Positions 27,447 to 39,122 of a stretch of 64,000 nt of DNA are shown here, piece after piece. Origin of the DNA: Panorpa germanica (Eukaryota; Arthropoda; Insecta; Mecoptera; Panorpidae); contig OY783208.1 of the NCBI GenBank assembly GCA_963678705.1, positions 13,079,782 through 13,143,781 on the forward strand, written 5' to 3'. The notes below the pieces were generated by a model. The model saw only the letters and a program-made list of their open reading frames with translations. It did no database searches and was not told where the DNA came from. The number at the start of each line of letters is the position of its first letter. Position 1 is the first letter of the stretch. A program made the translations under genes and the position numbers.

Positions 27447-28376
27447 ATGAGCAAAACAAAAATAGGTATAATTAATGAGTTACATAAACCTGCACGTAAA
27501 AACTATGAACGTAGACATGTAATTATTAAAGGATTAAATGAGAGCTGGCAATCTGATATAGTAGAAATGATCCCGTATGCAAAAGAAAACAAAAGTTACA
27601 AGTATTTACTCACAGTAATTGATATATTTTCTAAATATGCATGGGCAGTTCCAGTAAAATCAAAATCAGCTAAAGATGTTACTGTTGCATTTGAAAATAT
27701 TTTATTAAAAAATAAGAATAAGGTTCCGAAAAACTTACAAACAGATAACGGAAAGGAATTTTATAACTCTGAATTTAAAAAAGTAACAAATTATTATGGC
27801 ATAAACCATTATAGTACATTTAGTAATACGAAAGCATCGATTGTTGAAAGATTTAATAGAACTCTAAAAAATGCCATGTGGAAAGATTTTAGTATAAAAG
27901 GCAACTATAATTGGATTAATAACATTATTGCACTTGTTAAGAAATATAATAATTCTCATCATTCAACAATTAATATGAAGCCATCTCAAGTATCAATAAA
28001 AAATGAAAAAGAATTATTAGGAAATGTATACAATAGAATAAAAAGGGTCGGTTTAAGTCGAAATAAAGTTGGAGATTATGTTCGTTTAAGCAAAACCAAA
28101 TCATTATTTGCAAAAGGGTATACTCCTAACTGGGGTACCGAAATATTTACTATATCAAAAGTACAACTAACTAATCCAGTCACATATTTACTTAATGATT
28201 CTCATGGCCAATCAATTGCAGGCGCGTTTTACAAACAAGAACTACAAAAGACAAAATATCCAGATATATATCTAGTTGAGAACGTTTTACAGAAAAAAGG
28301 AAAAAGAGTTTTTGTAAAGTGGTTAGGTTTAGATAAATCTCATAACAGTTGGATAGATGCTAAAAATATTGTATAA
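27447..28376 (+). CDS. INT: Retroviral-type integrase with C-terminal chromodomain
   Basis: 309 codons from ATG 27447 (MSKTKIGI); the upstream methionine at 27423 adds a run of Ile and is less likely. The DDE core shows D37 (WQSDIVEM), D100 (TDNGKEF) and E134 (SIVERFNRTL). Then come a beta-rich DNA-binding region (VGDYVRLSKTK, FTISKV) and a chromodomain at residues 270-309 (YLVENVLQKK, VFVKWLGLDKSHNSWIDAKN). The frame is intact. It joins element ends to target DNA in the nucleus; chromodomains can steer insertion to marked chromatin. It is the best-preserved enzyme in this Polinton and could act in trans. Confidence 0.92.
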   Translation: MSKTKIGIINELHKPARKNYERRHVIIKGLNESWQSDIVEMIPYAKENKSYKYLLTVIDIFSKYAWAVPVKSKSAKDVTVAFENILLKNKNKVPKNLQTDNGKEFYNSEFKKVTNYYGINHYSTFSNTKASIVERFNRTLKNAMWKDFSIKGNYNWINNIIALVKKYNNSHHSTINMKPSQVSIKNEKELLGNVYNRIKRVGLSRNKVGDYVRLSKTKSLFAKGYTPNWGTEIFTISKVQLTNPVTYLLNDSHGQSIAGAFYKQELQKTKYPDIYLVENVLQKKGKRVFVKWLGLDKSHNSWIDAKNIV

Positions 28377-28441
28377 CATTTTAAATAAATAAAACTATTG
28401 GTTATTATAAATATGTATTTATTTTTACATTATAAATATAC

Positions 28442-31400
28442 TTATAACAATAAATCGCTATCACTAAAACTATCAAAACCCCAAGGCAAAGTATCGGTAC
28501 TATTTTTTTATAATACACCGTTTATCATCAAAAGGACTTAAAGCAATTTGTTTGCTTAATAGAGTACACATTATGCAATTTTGAAACTATTCCTCTTTGA
28601 GTACAGTTTTTTATTTAAAGTTCTTAAACAATATTCATAATCTTCAAAAGAAATATGGTTTTTTACTACACTTGTCTTTATTCCGTTTATTTTTTTTATA
28701 ATATCATTATTATTAACTTTTATTGTATACATTTTCGATCTAAGTCCTATAAAGTGAGTCATAATTTTACAGTTATTTTCATCCTTCATTAAACCCAATA
28801 CCTTTTTATTTACACGGGAATTATTATATTGATTGTTTTCTTTATAATCACTTGTATCAAACTTACTTATATCGCGTTTTATAGTTTCATAAATATCTGA
28901 TGTGATAATTTCATATATTAACGAGTCAGTATCAATATATAATAACTTTAAATTATTATTAAAAAATTCTTTTTGCATATAATTATAATGAAAATCATAC
29001 ATTACTGTTTTAGATAAATCTAATATTGAAAAGCCAACATATATAGGTTTATTAAATGTAATATTAAGTTTTAACAGTTCAATAGCCACAACATTTTTTT
29101 TAAAAATTGTTCGGCTATGAAAATTAGGTCGTGCTATTAAACTTTTTACTCCATAACGATTATCATATTTTGTTTTTAATTTTAAATCACGATGTTTTCT
29201 AACATTTTCCATTGTCTTACCAAATACACTATTATTCATTAATTTATACAAGTTTTATTCAAAATCATTGGTAGCCATTTTTCTTTTTTCTGTATTTAAA
29301 TCGATATAGCTTTTAAGCCACGGTGATTGACTAAATTTTAAAACTCGATGTATTTTTGATACTTGCATTCCTAAATGTATACATTGCTTTAAATTACTAT
29401 AATGAATTATATATTTCTCCTTATTATATAAAGTAGTTAAAAGTTTTTTATGTTTACTTCCCGGTGGAATACAATGGTTAGGACAAAGCGGTAAATCTTT
29501 ATGGAGATTATGTAAACTTTGAGGATAGGTTAAATCTACTTCTAAAATGTAACCAGTATTGCTAGTTTCTGACAAATTGCATATAGTATTACTTATTTCC
29601 AAAACTTCTTGTTGACCTAACCATTAAAAATGTCCATGTGGTAGGAATTGAGACATTGCATGACCGTATGAGTTATTAACATCCAGATACATTAAATATT
29701 TAGAAGGTAATTCAGGTTTATACTTTTCATTCATGTATTTGTTATTGGCCTCTGCATATCTGTTTGAACATTGACTTATACCACCTCTGATACCCTTCTC
29801 TATAAATAGCCACATATTTATATCAGTAAACAATTCAAGTTTAATTTTTGTCATTTTTAACATAGAATCTCAAGATAACCCTGGGGCAGAAACATAATGC
29901 ACTGGATCTAAATAATACGTGTCTAAACAATTATCTCGAAAATTTTCAAATATGTCACAAAGTAATAACACATCGGTTTTTAAGTACAAATCTGAATATT
30001 CACCTAGTGTTTTAATATGAAATGTATTCCATATGTCTTGTGCATGTTTGTAATCTGTATCTGATAAGTAATTCTCATTTAATAAATTTAAAAAAATATT
30101 CTGAGGTGGTAAAGCTGTCTTATTTAACTTTTCCCAGGAATTTATATAATCATAAGGAAATACACCTTTTTTACTTAACAAAGTAAATTCTGATTTTAAA
30201 TATTTTAGTTTATTATTTGGTAAATAAGATGCTAAATTACTTAAAGAACTAGCCATAAATCGATATTAATCAATAAATCTTAATGAAATATTAGTTCCAT
30301 ACACATATTTCGTAAATGAAATATATTTTTCTTTATTAATTGGTAGCACAGAGATTCTTCCACTTATTCCGGTAGCTAAATCAATTATTATAAAATGTGA
30401 ATCATAAGATGATAAATTGTGAAAAATTATTGGAATCACATATCTTTCATTATAATTTAAATTACATTCATTATGAGCTGGTCCTCTATAATTTCCTGTT
30501 AAATGACAATGATCTCGAACATGGTCTTGTTGCAACGGTTTTTCACATATATGACAATTAATTGCATTTAAATATTCCATCTTTTGTTGAGCCGTCAATG
30601 TTTTCATTGGTAATACATTTTTTATTATATCCTCAACATTATAAGCAATCTCTTTTAATTCATTTACAAACCACTGAACGCAATTTTCACCACGATAACT
30701 ATTATAATAAGATTTAGAGTCATCATATGAATATTTTACATAATATCCAACGCTATGTGCAATATGTGTTTGATATACCCCCTTGGTTTCAATATTTGTC
30801 ACATTACTATTTAATATACTTTCAAAGTCTGCATAAATAACACATGCATTTCTAATTTTTCTCTTAAAGTTTTTAAACTCAAGTATATTAGAATTTTCAA
30901 CTGGAATTATTAGTTTAACTGGTCTCAGTCCTAATTTAACGCAGTCTTGTAAATGTTCCTTTAACTTGCACTCATATCTAAAGAAATGTAAACATCGAGC
31001 ACATATAAATTTCTTACAATTTGTTTTTGAAAGTTGATTACTAACAAGTCTTGATAAATTCTTTATCCAACAAAAATGAAATTTTATTTTATTGTCGCAT
31101 TCCTCATTATTACTTTCAACAACATCTTCTTCATCCTCTTCTTCTTCTTCTTCTTCTTCATCTTCTACTTCATAATCACTTTGAATCATTAATAAATGAA
31201 TATGTTTACTTTCATATATTTTACTTACATATACAGGAATAGTTACAAATGTTTTCTTGCTCTTTTTTAAAATATACACATTGATTGATATATTATTTAG
31301 TTTTTCAAATTTAGAAATTTGGGATAACGTCATTGGAAATTTAATACCATTTAAATTAAGACAGTTTATATATTTCTTATAAGACGATACTCTCTCGCCA

Positions 31401-32217
31401 TGAATTTTTGATGGATAAAGTGCAGATAATACTGCCCATACAAAACATTTATCATCTTCATTCTGAACATTTAGTACGGCTCTCTTTTGTTTTATTTCAA
31501 CTGGTAAGTCAATAAATGATGAACCATAAAATGGAACAAATTGATTTATATTTACTATCATATTCACTATTTTATATAGAGCCCATCCACTTTGATTTTC
31601 TTAAAATTTTTCTAAATCTTTTAATACAATGTCAATAACATTTTCCTTATACCAATGTTTTAAGTCTGTTGATACAAAAATTTCATTATTTTTAGTATTA
31701 AAATATTTGTATTCAAATATATGTTCTTCTTCTTTAGCTGATGGTAAAACAAATTCACCACAAAATATTACGTTAACTTTTAAAGCACTATATTTTTTTA
31801 AGCATTTTTAATTCTAGATGCAAACATATAAAATGCATCATTTAAAAATTGTAATGGATCAATATGACTTAAATTATTTAACACTCCTGTTCTAACACGT
31901 CCTTTAAATGATGAATTTATTTCCTGCCATTTAATTCGATCACTGCATCTTGAACTATTTATAGGTCCTCCTCCAACTTTTTGTTTATTTTCTAACAATG
32001 TTTGAAAATATTTTAAGACACTTATATTGCTTTCAATACTTCGCTTATATCCAATTGAATAGGTATTTTTATTATTTTTTAATAACTTATTTAACAACCT
32101 TATATTTATTTTATTATAATCAGACCACTTTTTCCACTGAATACTTGAATAATTTAAACTATTCAAATGTTCAATAATTGTTCTCATATGCTTAATAATC
32201 TTACAACCGTTATCCAT
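28442..32217 (-). pseudogene. POLB: Protein-primed DNA polymerase B, multiply broken
   Basis: Minus-strand coding runs from ATG 32217 to TAA 28442-28444, about 1250 codons in several frames. The N-terminal region (INSSFKGRVRTGVLNNLSHI) is at 32217-31798 and EDDKCFVWAVLSALYPSK and the exonuclease at 31567-30266. Exo I is YADFESIL, Exo II HNLSSYDSHF and Exo III YLKTDVLLLCDIFE. Polymerase motifs: [15 protein letters not shown] (A, 29863-29624), [17 protein letters not shown] (B) and [11 protein letters not shown] (C, near 28935). Breaks lie near 31798, 31600, 30260, 29866, 29610 and 29253, with further ones at the C-terminus. A poly-Asp/Glu tract (about 31100-31160) is an insertion unusual for the family. 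It would replicate the element; this copy cannot. Confidence 0.9.
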
Positions 32218-32324
32218 TTTAAATTATATATTTCAGTTTCAAAATCAAAATATAAATAACAATTGCTTTTAAAAGTTCATTTATTTATAGAATTTTACAT
32301 TAAAAAAATGCATTAATCACTATG

Positions 32325-32681
32325 TTATACTTTTACAATTTCGTCATCAGAGTCTAACACTTGTACAGATTCATCGTCCGAGTCTAATATTTCAATCACT
32401 TCACTATCACTCTCTAATAAATCTATGATTTCCACATCATAATCTTCTTCCTGTATTTCAATTTCTTAATGACCTATTAATATTTCATCAGCATAACTCT
32501 CTATAATTTTCTCGTATGTCTTCTTTTCTTCATCCGTCATATCCTCTGGATCACAGTCATCTATATCAAAATCGTCAGTTATATTCTGCACATAACATCT
32601 ATCATCACTATCAATGCCGACGCGTATATCCCCCGAATCCAATAACCATGGTACGCCTGGAATATTCTTAAATCCGTTCAT
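32325..32681 (-). pseudogene. Small acidic protein with three SUMO-interacting-motif-like repeats
   Basis: ATG 32681, TAA at 32466-32468, then in phase to TAA 32325-32327; 118 codons if the internal stop is ignored. The first part has DDFDIDDCDPEDMTDEEKK. The second part contains VEIIDLLESDSE, EVIEILDSDDE and VQVLDSDDE: a hydrophobic V/I/L core followed by Ser inside an acidic run. This is the layout of phospho-regulated SUMO-interacting motifs, with CK2-like SDDE/SDSE sites. It lies upstream of the polymerase gene. Multi-SIM proteins bind poly-SUMO. The motifs are seen; SUMO binding is inference. No homologue recognised. Confidence 0.5.
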
Positions 32682-33284
32682 ACTATTAAACTTTAGTTTG
32701 AACTAAGAAAACATTACTCTGTAATTACATCTAAACATCATCTCTATTTAAGTGACATTTATACATGAATTTGCCATCTCTACCACTCCATATTAAATCC
32801 CACCTCCACCAAAAGAATCTCGTTACATATGCATACATGCATCAAAATGCATAAGTGGGAATATATATGAGTATATACTTGCAGTAGTACCAACTATGTC
32901 TTTTTAACGTAATCATAATTACAACTAATAATAAGAAATACGCTATGATCTTATACTGACTGCATCCACAGATACATCTAGGACACGAACATAAACGATT
33001 AGTTTCCGGAAATTGACGAAGAATGCAATAATTACGGCCATATCTTCTACACCAATACTAACACACACGTAATACTCATTATCGCTATCTCACTCTTTCA
33101 TATTACTGCTTTCTCACTCATATCCTAGGATATTGTAGGTACTGTAATCTTCTAAACCAATCACAACACAGCTTATCCACTTACCCCCTCACTCCTCACC
33201 CCACTATTACACCACACATTGTCTAGCCACGCCCCCTCTGCATATCGTGACCAAAATGCATCCCCATCCCAATAATTTCCAACT
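32682..33284. other. Polinton right flank, no gene recognised
   Basis: The composition changes from AT-rich to C-rich on the plus strand (33160-33240). Short related phrases recur (CTTCTAAACCAATCACAACAC and CTTCTACACCAATACTAACAC, about 120 bp apart). It may contain the terminal region of the Polinton, but no inverted partner was found at the left end. Confidence 0.4.
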
Positions 33285-33980
33285 CAACTTTAAAACTGTC
33301 CTTAAACCCGCTTTGTACAACTACTAGTGTGCAACATAACAGAACAATCGTCCATGGCGGCAGTGCTGAAAGAGTCTAAAATTACCATTTGGGATGAATG
33401 CACTATGGCACACAAACATTCGCTTGAGGCATTAGATAGGATATTAAAAGATATAAAAAACAACGACAAACTATTTGGCGGCACTCTGTTACTCCTTTCA
33501 GGTGATGTTAGACAGACACTTCCCGTTATTCCACGTTCAACGTACGCTGATGAAATCAACGCTTGCTTAAAATCATCGCGACTGTGGCGTAATGTTGAAA
33601 AAGTACAACTGATAGTGAACATGCGCGTCCATATGCTTCAAGATGCATCTGCCATCAACTCACAAAATACTCTCATCGACAATATATTTTCCGATGTACA
33701 CATAAAATACAAAAACCTTGAGTGACTGGCAGAAAGAGCGATTTTGGCAGCAAAAAATGTGGACGTCAATGTATTAAATTCTAAGATACAACTGTTGTTG
33801 CCAGGGGACTTGATGTCATACAAATCTATCGATGCTCTTTGCGATGACAACGAATCTGTGAATTATCCAATTGACTTTTTGAATTCATTGGATATGCCGG
33901 GCAAATTCACATATCACGCATGTTCACTGTCAGTTGTACTTTTTCAACATTACGCCACAGTCGCGATGATTGTACGTTGA
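33285..33980 (+). pseudogene. Helitron helicase (Pif1-like) fragment
   Basis: Frames show CNITEQSSMAAVLKESK, IIWDEC-type Walker B (ITIWDECTMAHKHSLEALDR), FGGTLLLLSGDVRQTLPVIP (motif III), ADEINACLKSSRLWRNV and LIVNMRV. A later frame gives ERAILAAKNVDVNVLNSKIQ, LLPGDLMSYKSIDALCDDNE and YPIDFLNSLDMPGKF. The stop at 33722 and the shift near 33730 separate the two halves; Walker A is absent because the N-terminal part is lost. It would unwind DNA in rolling-circle transposition; this copy is inactive. Confidence 0.85.
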
Positions 33981-34142
33981 ACTTGGAACAACGCTTCATT
34001 TCTCTTTGAATTATAATGACATCCCCACATACTTATAGTATTAGCTATTTTTAAAAATATTTCTTAAAAAAAAATATTTATTAAAAAAGTATTTCCTAGA
34101 AATGACGTATATAGCAAAACAACGTTTGCCGGGTCAGCTAGT
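33285..34142 (+). mobile_element. Helitron remnant with Pif1-like helicase and 3' terminus
   Basis: Carries the C-terminal part of a RepHel helicase and ends at 34138-34142 in CTAGT after CAACGTTTGCCGGGTCAG, the classic Helitron 3' end (CTRRT). The next base is T, as expected for insertion between A and T. The Rep nuclease and the 5' end are missing. Confidence 0.75.
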
Positions 34143-34329
34143 TTATTTATAAAAATTTGTTTACAACTTTCAAAACAAAAATGTAGGTGAACCGAATAAT
34201 TACCCGAATATCTACAGACAATAAAATAAATATAAAAATTATAAAATATAGAAAACATAATACCTGATTGATATAATTATTAATATTGCAGCTTTGTTTT
34301 ATGTAAGATATAAATGTGTTTAACTTTGA

Positions 34330-36142
34330 CGGTTTGAAAAAAAGTATGTTAATGTGGGAATATGGGTTTCAGTATTTGCTTATACAAAAACGGTTTGTTG
34401 TGCACTGTAAGCTGAGAATGTTTTCCCATAAGCCAGTGCATTTTTTTGAATTTATTATTAAGCTGTTTTTTTATATCTTAACATGCCCCTTCCACTTGAG
34501 TTTCGCGTCTAGCGTCATGCCAAGGTATTTCTCTGTGTTGGAATAAGGTATTTTTTGGCTGTTGATAGTAACTGTGAGAGGAGTAGTTAATAGATTTGTA
34601 AAGTTGATGTGCGTGGATTTGGTTTCGTTTATCTTGATTCGCCATTTTTTTGTCCATTTGCAAACCTCGTCTAGTGAATGCTGTAGTTTTCTGGTAACCT
34701 CTTCCTCATTTTTCCCAACAACCATTATCGCTGCTTCATCTGCGAATTTGGCTACTGTAGTGTTCTTAGGGTGTGGTATATCCCGTGTATATAATAAGTA
34801 CAGAACTGGACCAAGGACGCTGCCTTGCGGCACTCCTGCTTTTATCTGTTTCATATCTGAGTCTTCGTCCACTTTCACTCTAAAGCGTCTACATTCGAGA
34901 TAAGATTTGAGAATATGGTACCCATCAGCAGGTATATCTTTTTTAAGTTTCCAAATCCTTTATGCTATACTTTGTCGAATGTCTGTGCTACATCAAGAAA
35001 GACGCTTGAACATATTTGTTGTGATTAAAGAGCTTTTTTAATAATATTGGTAATTCGATGGACTTGTTCAATGATCGTGTGCTTACTTCTGAATCCGAAT
35101 TGATGGTCAGGGATTAGATTTATTTCAGATAATATTGGCTTCAGTCATTTCAGCAATAGCTTCACAAATATTTTTGATAATAATGGTAATAATGAGATTG
35201 GTCGATAACTTGTAACCTAATTTGGAGGTTGACCAGTTATTATTATTATTACCACTTCAGCTACTTTCCATTGACTAGGAACATATAGGTCTGATAGCTG
35301 CATTGTAGTGATCTTGGAGCTTTCTCAATGCTATATCAGGTAGTTACTTTATTACCTTACCTGTTATATGATCAAATCCTGGGGCCTTTTTAGCATTCAA
35401 GTCGCTCTTTATTAAATTCTTCAGTTCCTTAAGAGTGACTGAAAGAATTTTTTGGTTGTCCATTCTTCTGCTGCATCTGATTTCTTCCTCACTAGTCTGT
35501 CGTGGATACGGTTTGAATGTCTTTTCTAAGTGATCAACGAATTAGTCGGCTTTTTGTTTGTTGTTAACCATCCAAGATCCGTCTCCTTTTTTGATAGGTG
35601 GGTTCTGATTCTTCGGTCTCTTTATGGGTTTTGCTGCTTTCCACAGTGAGTAATCTGTGTCTTTTTCTTCAGAGAGTCCGCTCAGGTACCAACTGAAGTT
35701 ATTATTCTTAAATTCTTTCAGCAGCTCTTTTAATTTTTTTCTAATGAATTTAGTGTGGTTTTGTCCTGTGTTGCTCTAGTCATTTGTCATTTCCTCCTAG
35801 CTCTCCGCTTTTTACTTACAAGTTCTCTTACCTCTTGTGGGAACTTCATATCAAGATTTCCTTTACTTTTCACTACCGGAGTATCTCTCCACGCTGCGTT
35901 TTGGATTTCTTTCACTAAAAGTCGATGTCGTCTTCTAGTTGTTTCGATGTTTAGCGGTGTTTTGTAGGTTTATTCTTTGCTGAAGATTTTCACGGTATCT
36001 TTCCCAGTCGGTTCTATTATTAGTAAGGCTTGGTGGTGCACTTTTTATTATTACTGAGCTGCTAATGGTAAGTATAATTGGAGTGTGATCCGACGCTATT
36101 GTTTCATCACTAAAAATGTGCACATAGTTCCTCGACAGTCGT
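34330..36142 (-). pseudogene. LINE ORF2 3' part: endonuclease end and reverse transcriptase
   Basis: Starts at the insertion point with NYVHIFSDETIASDHTPIIL (endonuclease SDH motif). About 1 kb of RT follows, with many stops and shifts. The best block (34878-34471) shows IKAGVPQGSVLGPVLYLLYT (motif B), VAKFADEAAIMVVG (motif C, with FADE where FADD is expected, removing a catalytic Asp), and YLGMTLDAKLKWKGH. Jockey-clade wording. Dead copy. Confidence 0.8.
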
Positions 36143-36146
36143 TTAA

Positions 36147-38549
36147 GGATGTATGAGAAAGAAAATAATTTTCGATTTAAGGGCTCAAAATTTTTGTACG
36201 TGTAGATTCCTGGTCAATGAATTTACTGTTAAAATTTCAGGGTAACCGTTCATATTTTAAAGAAATTAATTGTTGAAAATTGACATAAAATACATTGGTC
36301 TTATGGGGAAATGGGTACAAGTGATCATAAATCAATAAATATGAGTATGTTCTGTATTACGTAGCATAAAAAAAAACTATGCATTAGAAAGGTGAATATT
36401 GGCGTCACACGTCAATATTTTAAAAATACTATGTAACCGTTCATCCTGGAAAGATAATTAGAAATGAAATTCAAATTATGATATTTAAAAAAATATTTTT
36501 CGCCATATTTGACACTTGGCAACGTTGCACTGCTATAATAAGCGTTACAGCACGGCAGCGGCAAAAACGGTACAAACAAATTTAAATATAACCTCATTCA
36601 GAGCTGTCAAAATAAATATTACGTGATAGTAACAGCAAAAATTAGGTACAAAAATTAAGAAAATAGCATATATATAGAATTAAAATATTTATTAACACTT
36701 TAATAATTTAATAACATAACACATTTCAACAAAAATTTATTTTTGTTAATTTTATGAAGGATAAAAACCCTTCTGCAGCCAAGTTAATAGACACAGTGTC
36801 AACTTTAGCAGATTGTAAAAATTATTTTCCTCCATTAGTTGTAAGATCATTAACAGCAGACGCACTCGGTGGTATTCCTCTTGTCGGTAAAATGTAAACA
36901 TTATATTCTGAGTAGTTGTACTTTGCTGCAATCTGAATTGTTTCACTGGCTTTTCCAAAACCGGTGGTTTCTAAATCAAAAAACACAACTGCTGCTGCAT
37001 TATTAATCGCAATTGAACTTTTCAATCCCAATGTCTAATTCACTCTGCGACTGATAACAAAATGTAATCAAATGTAGCATGATTCAAATCAGACCATTTT
37101 ATAATTTGATGATCAGCTTCTTCCCGTAATCTAGCAATTCTACTTGAATCATCATCTCAAATTAACACCCCAATTTTTACACGTTCAGCTGTAAAGTCTT
37201 TATACTGTCTTTATAACTGCGTACAAGCATCTTAACAGTCATGTCTGGCTCCATGGCCTTTGAACTCCTACTGAAATTTTCACGGCAGTCATGATCATTT
37301 TTATCATGTCCTTTCACATCTCATGCATTGTTTATTTCTCGTACTATATGCAACAACGTAGAATGACCTAAGAAAAACCAATTGTAATAATTCGAAATAA
37401 ATAAATTTAAAAAATTTTTAATCTTAAATATTTATTACCAGTTAAACTATTATACGTTCTTCCTGCTTCCTTTTTTGCCACCCAGCATCTATACTCAATA
37501 TGAACACTACTGTATCCTCCTTTGAAATAACTTTAGGTGATTTTGAACTATATTTTAAGGAAAAAAATGCTATATTAGTAATAATATAAGTCATTTTTTA
37601 GTTTAAAATAATGTTAATGAATCGTAATACCTTTGATGAGCTATTGGGAAACTTCTTTCTATTGTCATGCAAATTCGGCAACTTATTCGAACAATATTTT
37701 CAATAGCGATCCCTACGCAAATCAAATCGATTCATATCGTTTTAGAAGAGTATGGTCAACTGTTGGAATATTGGGGCAAACTGGAATATTGTTTAAATGA
37801 GTTATTCTAATCCCACCGGTTAGAGTTGTTAGAAAATAATAGTCATAATTAAAGAATAGAAAAGAAAATAAATTGAATATTACTATCTTTTTATAGAAAT
37901 ATTTACCCATAGCAGTTTCTCCATTAATAACATATTTACCATAGTGGTGGTTTGTTGTGATGTTTTTTTCTCGGACATTTTTTTTACATCTTCTGATATC
38001 TTCTTTTTTACAAATCGCAAAGACAGGGCATCAGTACACGAATCACTATTTTAGCGCTATTTTATTGATGTCAATAATTCGTCGGCCTTCAACAATTGAT
38101 CCTAAAATGTTAAACTGCATAGTGAGGTTTTATGAAAGATTCAATGCGTATGTTTGATGATTGTGAAAGTACCAAACATCCGACAATGTCTAAAAAAAAT
38201 TGTAAACAATTTACATTTATACATGAATAATATAAAATATAATATTAAATACAATCATTATACATACCGTAGTTCCAAACACATATTAAATGAATTATTA
38301 TCTATTTCTGGTGGTCGTTCTTTACAAAATAATCCTTTCTTGTCAAGCTTTTGAGGTATATCCATTTTTAAATGTCAAAAATTTAAATTTACTCAAATGT
38401 CATATGGAAGAAAGTAAACAAAATTTAAGCTGTGTTGCCAAATGTAAAATCACGTCACGTGATGGTTTTCTTCCCTTCTCCCCGCAAATGTCATGCCTAT
38501 CCCCACCCTTCAATATTCAGTATTAGACCACACCCTCGCTCATACATCC
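36147..38549 (-). mobile_element. TTAA-target DNA transposon (Kolobok- or piggyBac-like), 2.4 kb
   Basis: Inserted in the LINE endonuclease. TTAA at 36143-36146 and 38550-38553; terminal inverted repeat GGATGTATGAG at the left with CTCATACATCC at the right. Coding traces run on the minus strand. TTAA duplication occurs in piggyBac and Kolobok; the transposase-like text does not look like piggyBac. Confidence 0.8.
36750..38365 (-). pseudogene. Transposase gene relic with DEDDh exonuclease-like exon
   Basis: A candidate first exon runs from ATG 38365 (MDIPQKLDKKGLFCK) to a donor at 38267 (ACG|GTATGT). Downstream traces include GSIVEGRRIIDINKIA (near 38090), CPNIPTVDHTLLKRYES (near 37750), and FSRSSKAMEPDMTVKMLVRS with DDDSSRIARLREEADHQIIK and WSDLNHAT (37330-37080). 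These resemble the Mutator-like transposase domain of insect genes (Pfam 'Mutator-like transposase'). At 37031-36822 comes VVFFDLETTGFGKASETIQI with ASAVNDLTTNG, the Exo I block of a DEDDh 3'-5' exonuclease. Many stops. The combination of exonuclease and transposase in a TTAA element is the notable point. Confidence 0.6.
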
Positions 38550-38553
38550 TTAA

Positions 38554-39121
38554 TAATAATGAAGTCAATCAGGTCTGCAATTTTATCACAATCTCTTAGC
38601 CAGTACGTCGTTATTCCTGTGGAGAAGAAGTCGCACTTTTGTTCGCATCCAACCTGGTAGAGCTCCTTTCCTTTGGCCGTGGTTAATCGAGAGCTCCAGA
38701 AAGTATTTTTGGCGTTGAGATCTGCACCAATAATAAATTTGTTGACTAATGTTTTAAACAGGTTTGCGTAGTTTTCTTTTTTTAAGTTATATCTCGGAGG
38801 ACAATATATGGCTGATATTTTGTACCTTTGATTTTGCATATGCACTGACACTATTGTCACTTGCATTTCCTCTGTTTTAATCTTTACTTCAGCGTTATGT
38901 TTGATTCTTTCATGAAATATTATGGCGGTTCCTCCCCTCGCTTTATTTGCCGGATGAATTGACTTGTATATGTTAAAGTTATTAAGCTTATTATACGACT
39001 CTCGTGTAAAATGTGTTTCCGACACAAGGCATATATCAATTTTCTGTAAGCGCATGAATAGCTCTAGTTCATGAATGCATCCTTGTAATCCGTTTGCATT
39101 CCAGGCAGCTATTGTTACCAC
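38554..39121 (-). pseudogene. LINE ORF2 endonuclease, 5' part
   Basis: ATG 39121 (MVTIAAWNANGLQG), then LVSETHFTRES, GGTAIIFHERIKHN, YKISAIYCPP and IIGADLNAKNTFWSS; these are the successive AP-endonuclease motifs (N, E, Y, D-N). The frame runs open into the TTAA transposon at 38553 and resumes at 36142. It starts 1-2 bases after the ORF1 stop, the tight coupling usual in Jockey-type LINEs. Confidence 0.85.
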
Positions 39122-39122
39122 G

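Larger units (their letters stand above)
18121..33284. mobile_element. Polinton/Maverick (self-synthesising DNA transposon), decayed
   Basis: About 15 kb, the usual Polinton size, with the hallmark gene set: protein-primed DNA polymerase B, retroviral-type integrase with chromodomain, FtsK/HerA-type packaging ATPase, adenain-like cysteine protease, double-jelly-roll major capsid and penton-like minor capsid proteins. Composition is markedly AT-rich throughout, unlike the Copia to its left. Terminal inverted repeats and the 6-bp target duplication were not found. The left edge is abrupt at the LINE 5' end and the right edge lies between 32682 and the Helitron remnant at 33285. One or both termini are probably lost. 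At least five genes carry stops or frameshifts. Confidence 0.9.

Noticed and set aside
32682-33284. Polinton right terminal inverted repeat
   Set aside because: Repeated phrases are present, but no matching inverted sequence was found near 18121, so a terminal repeat could not be supported.
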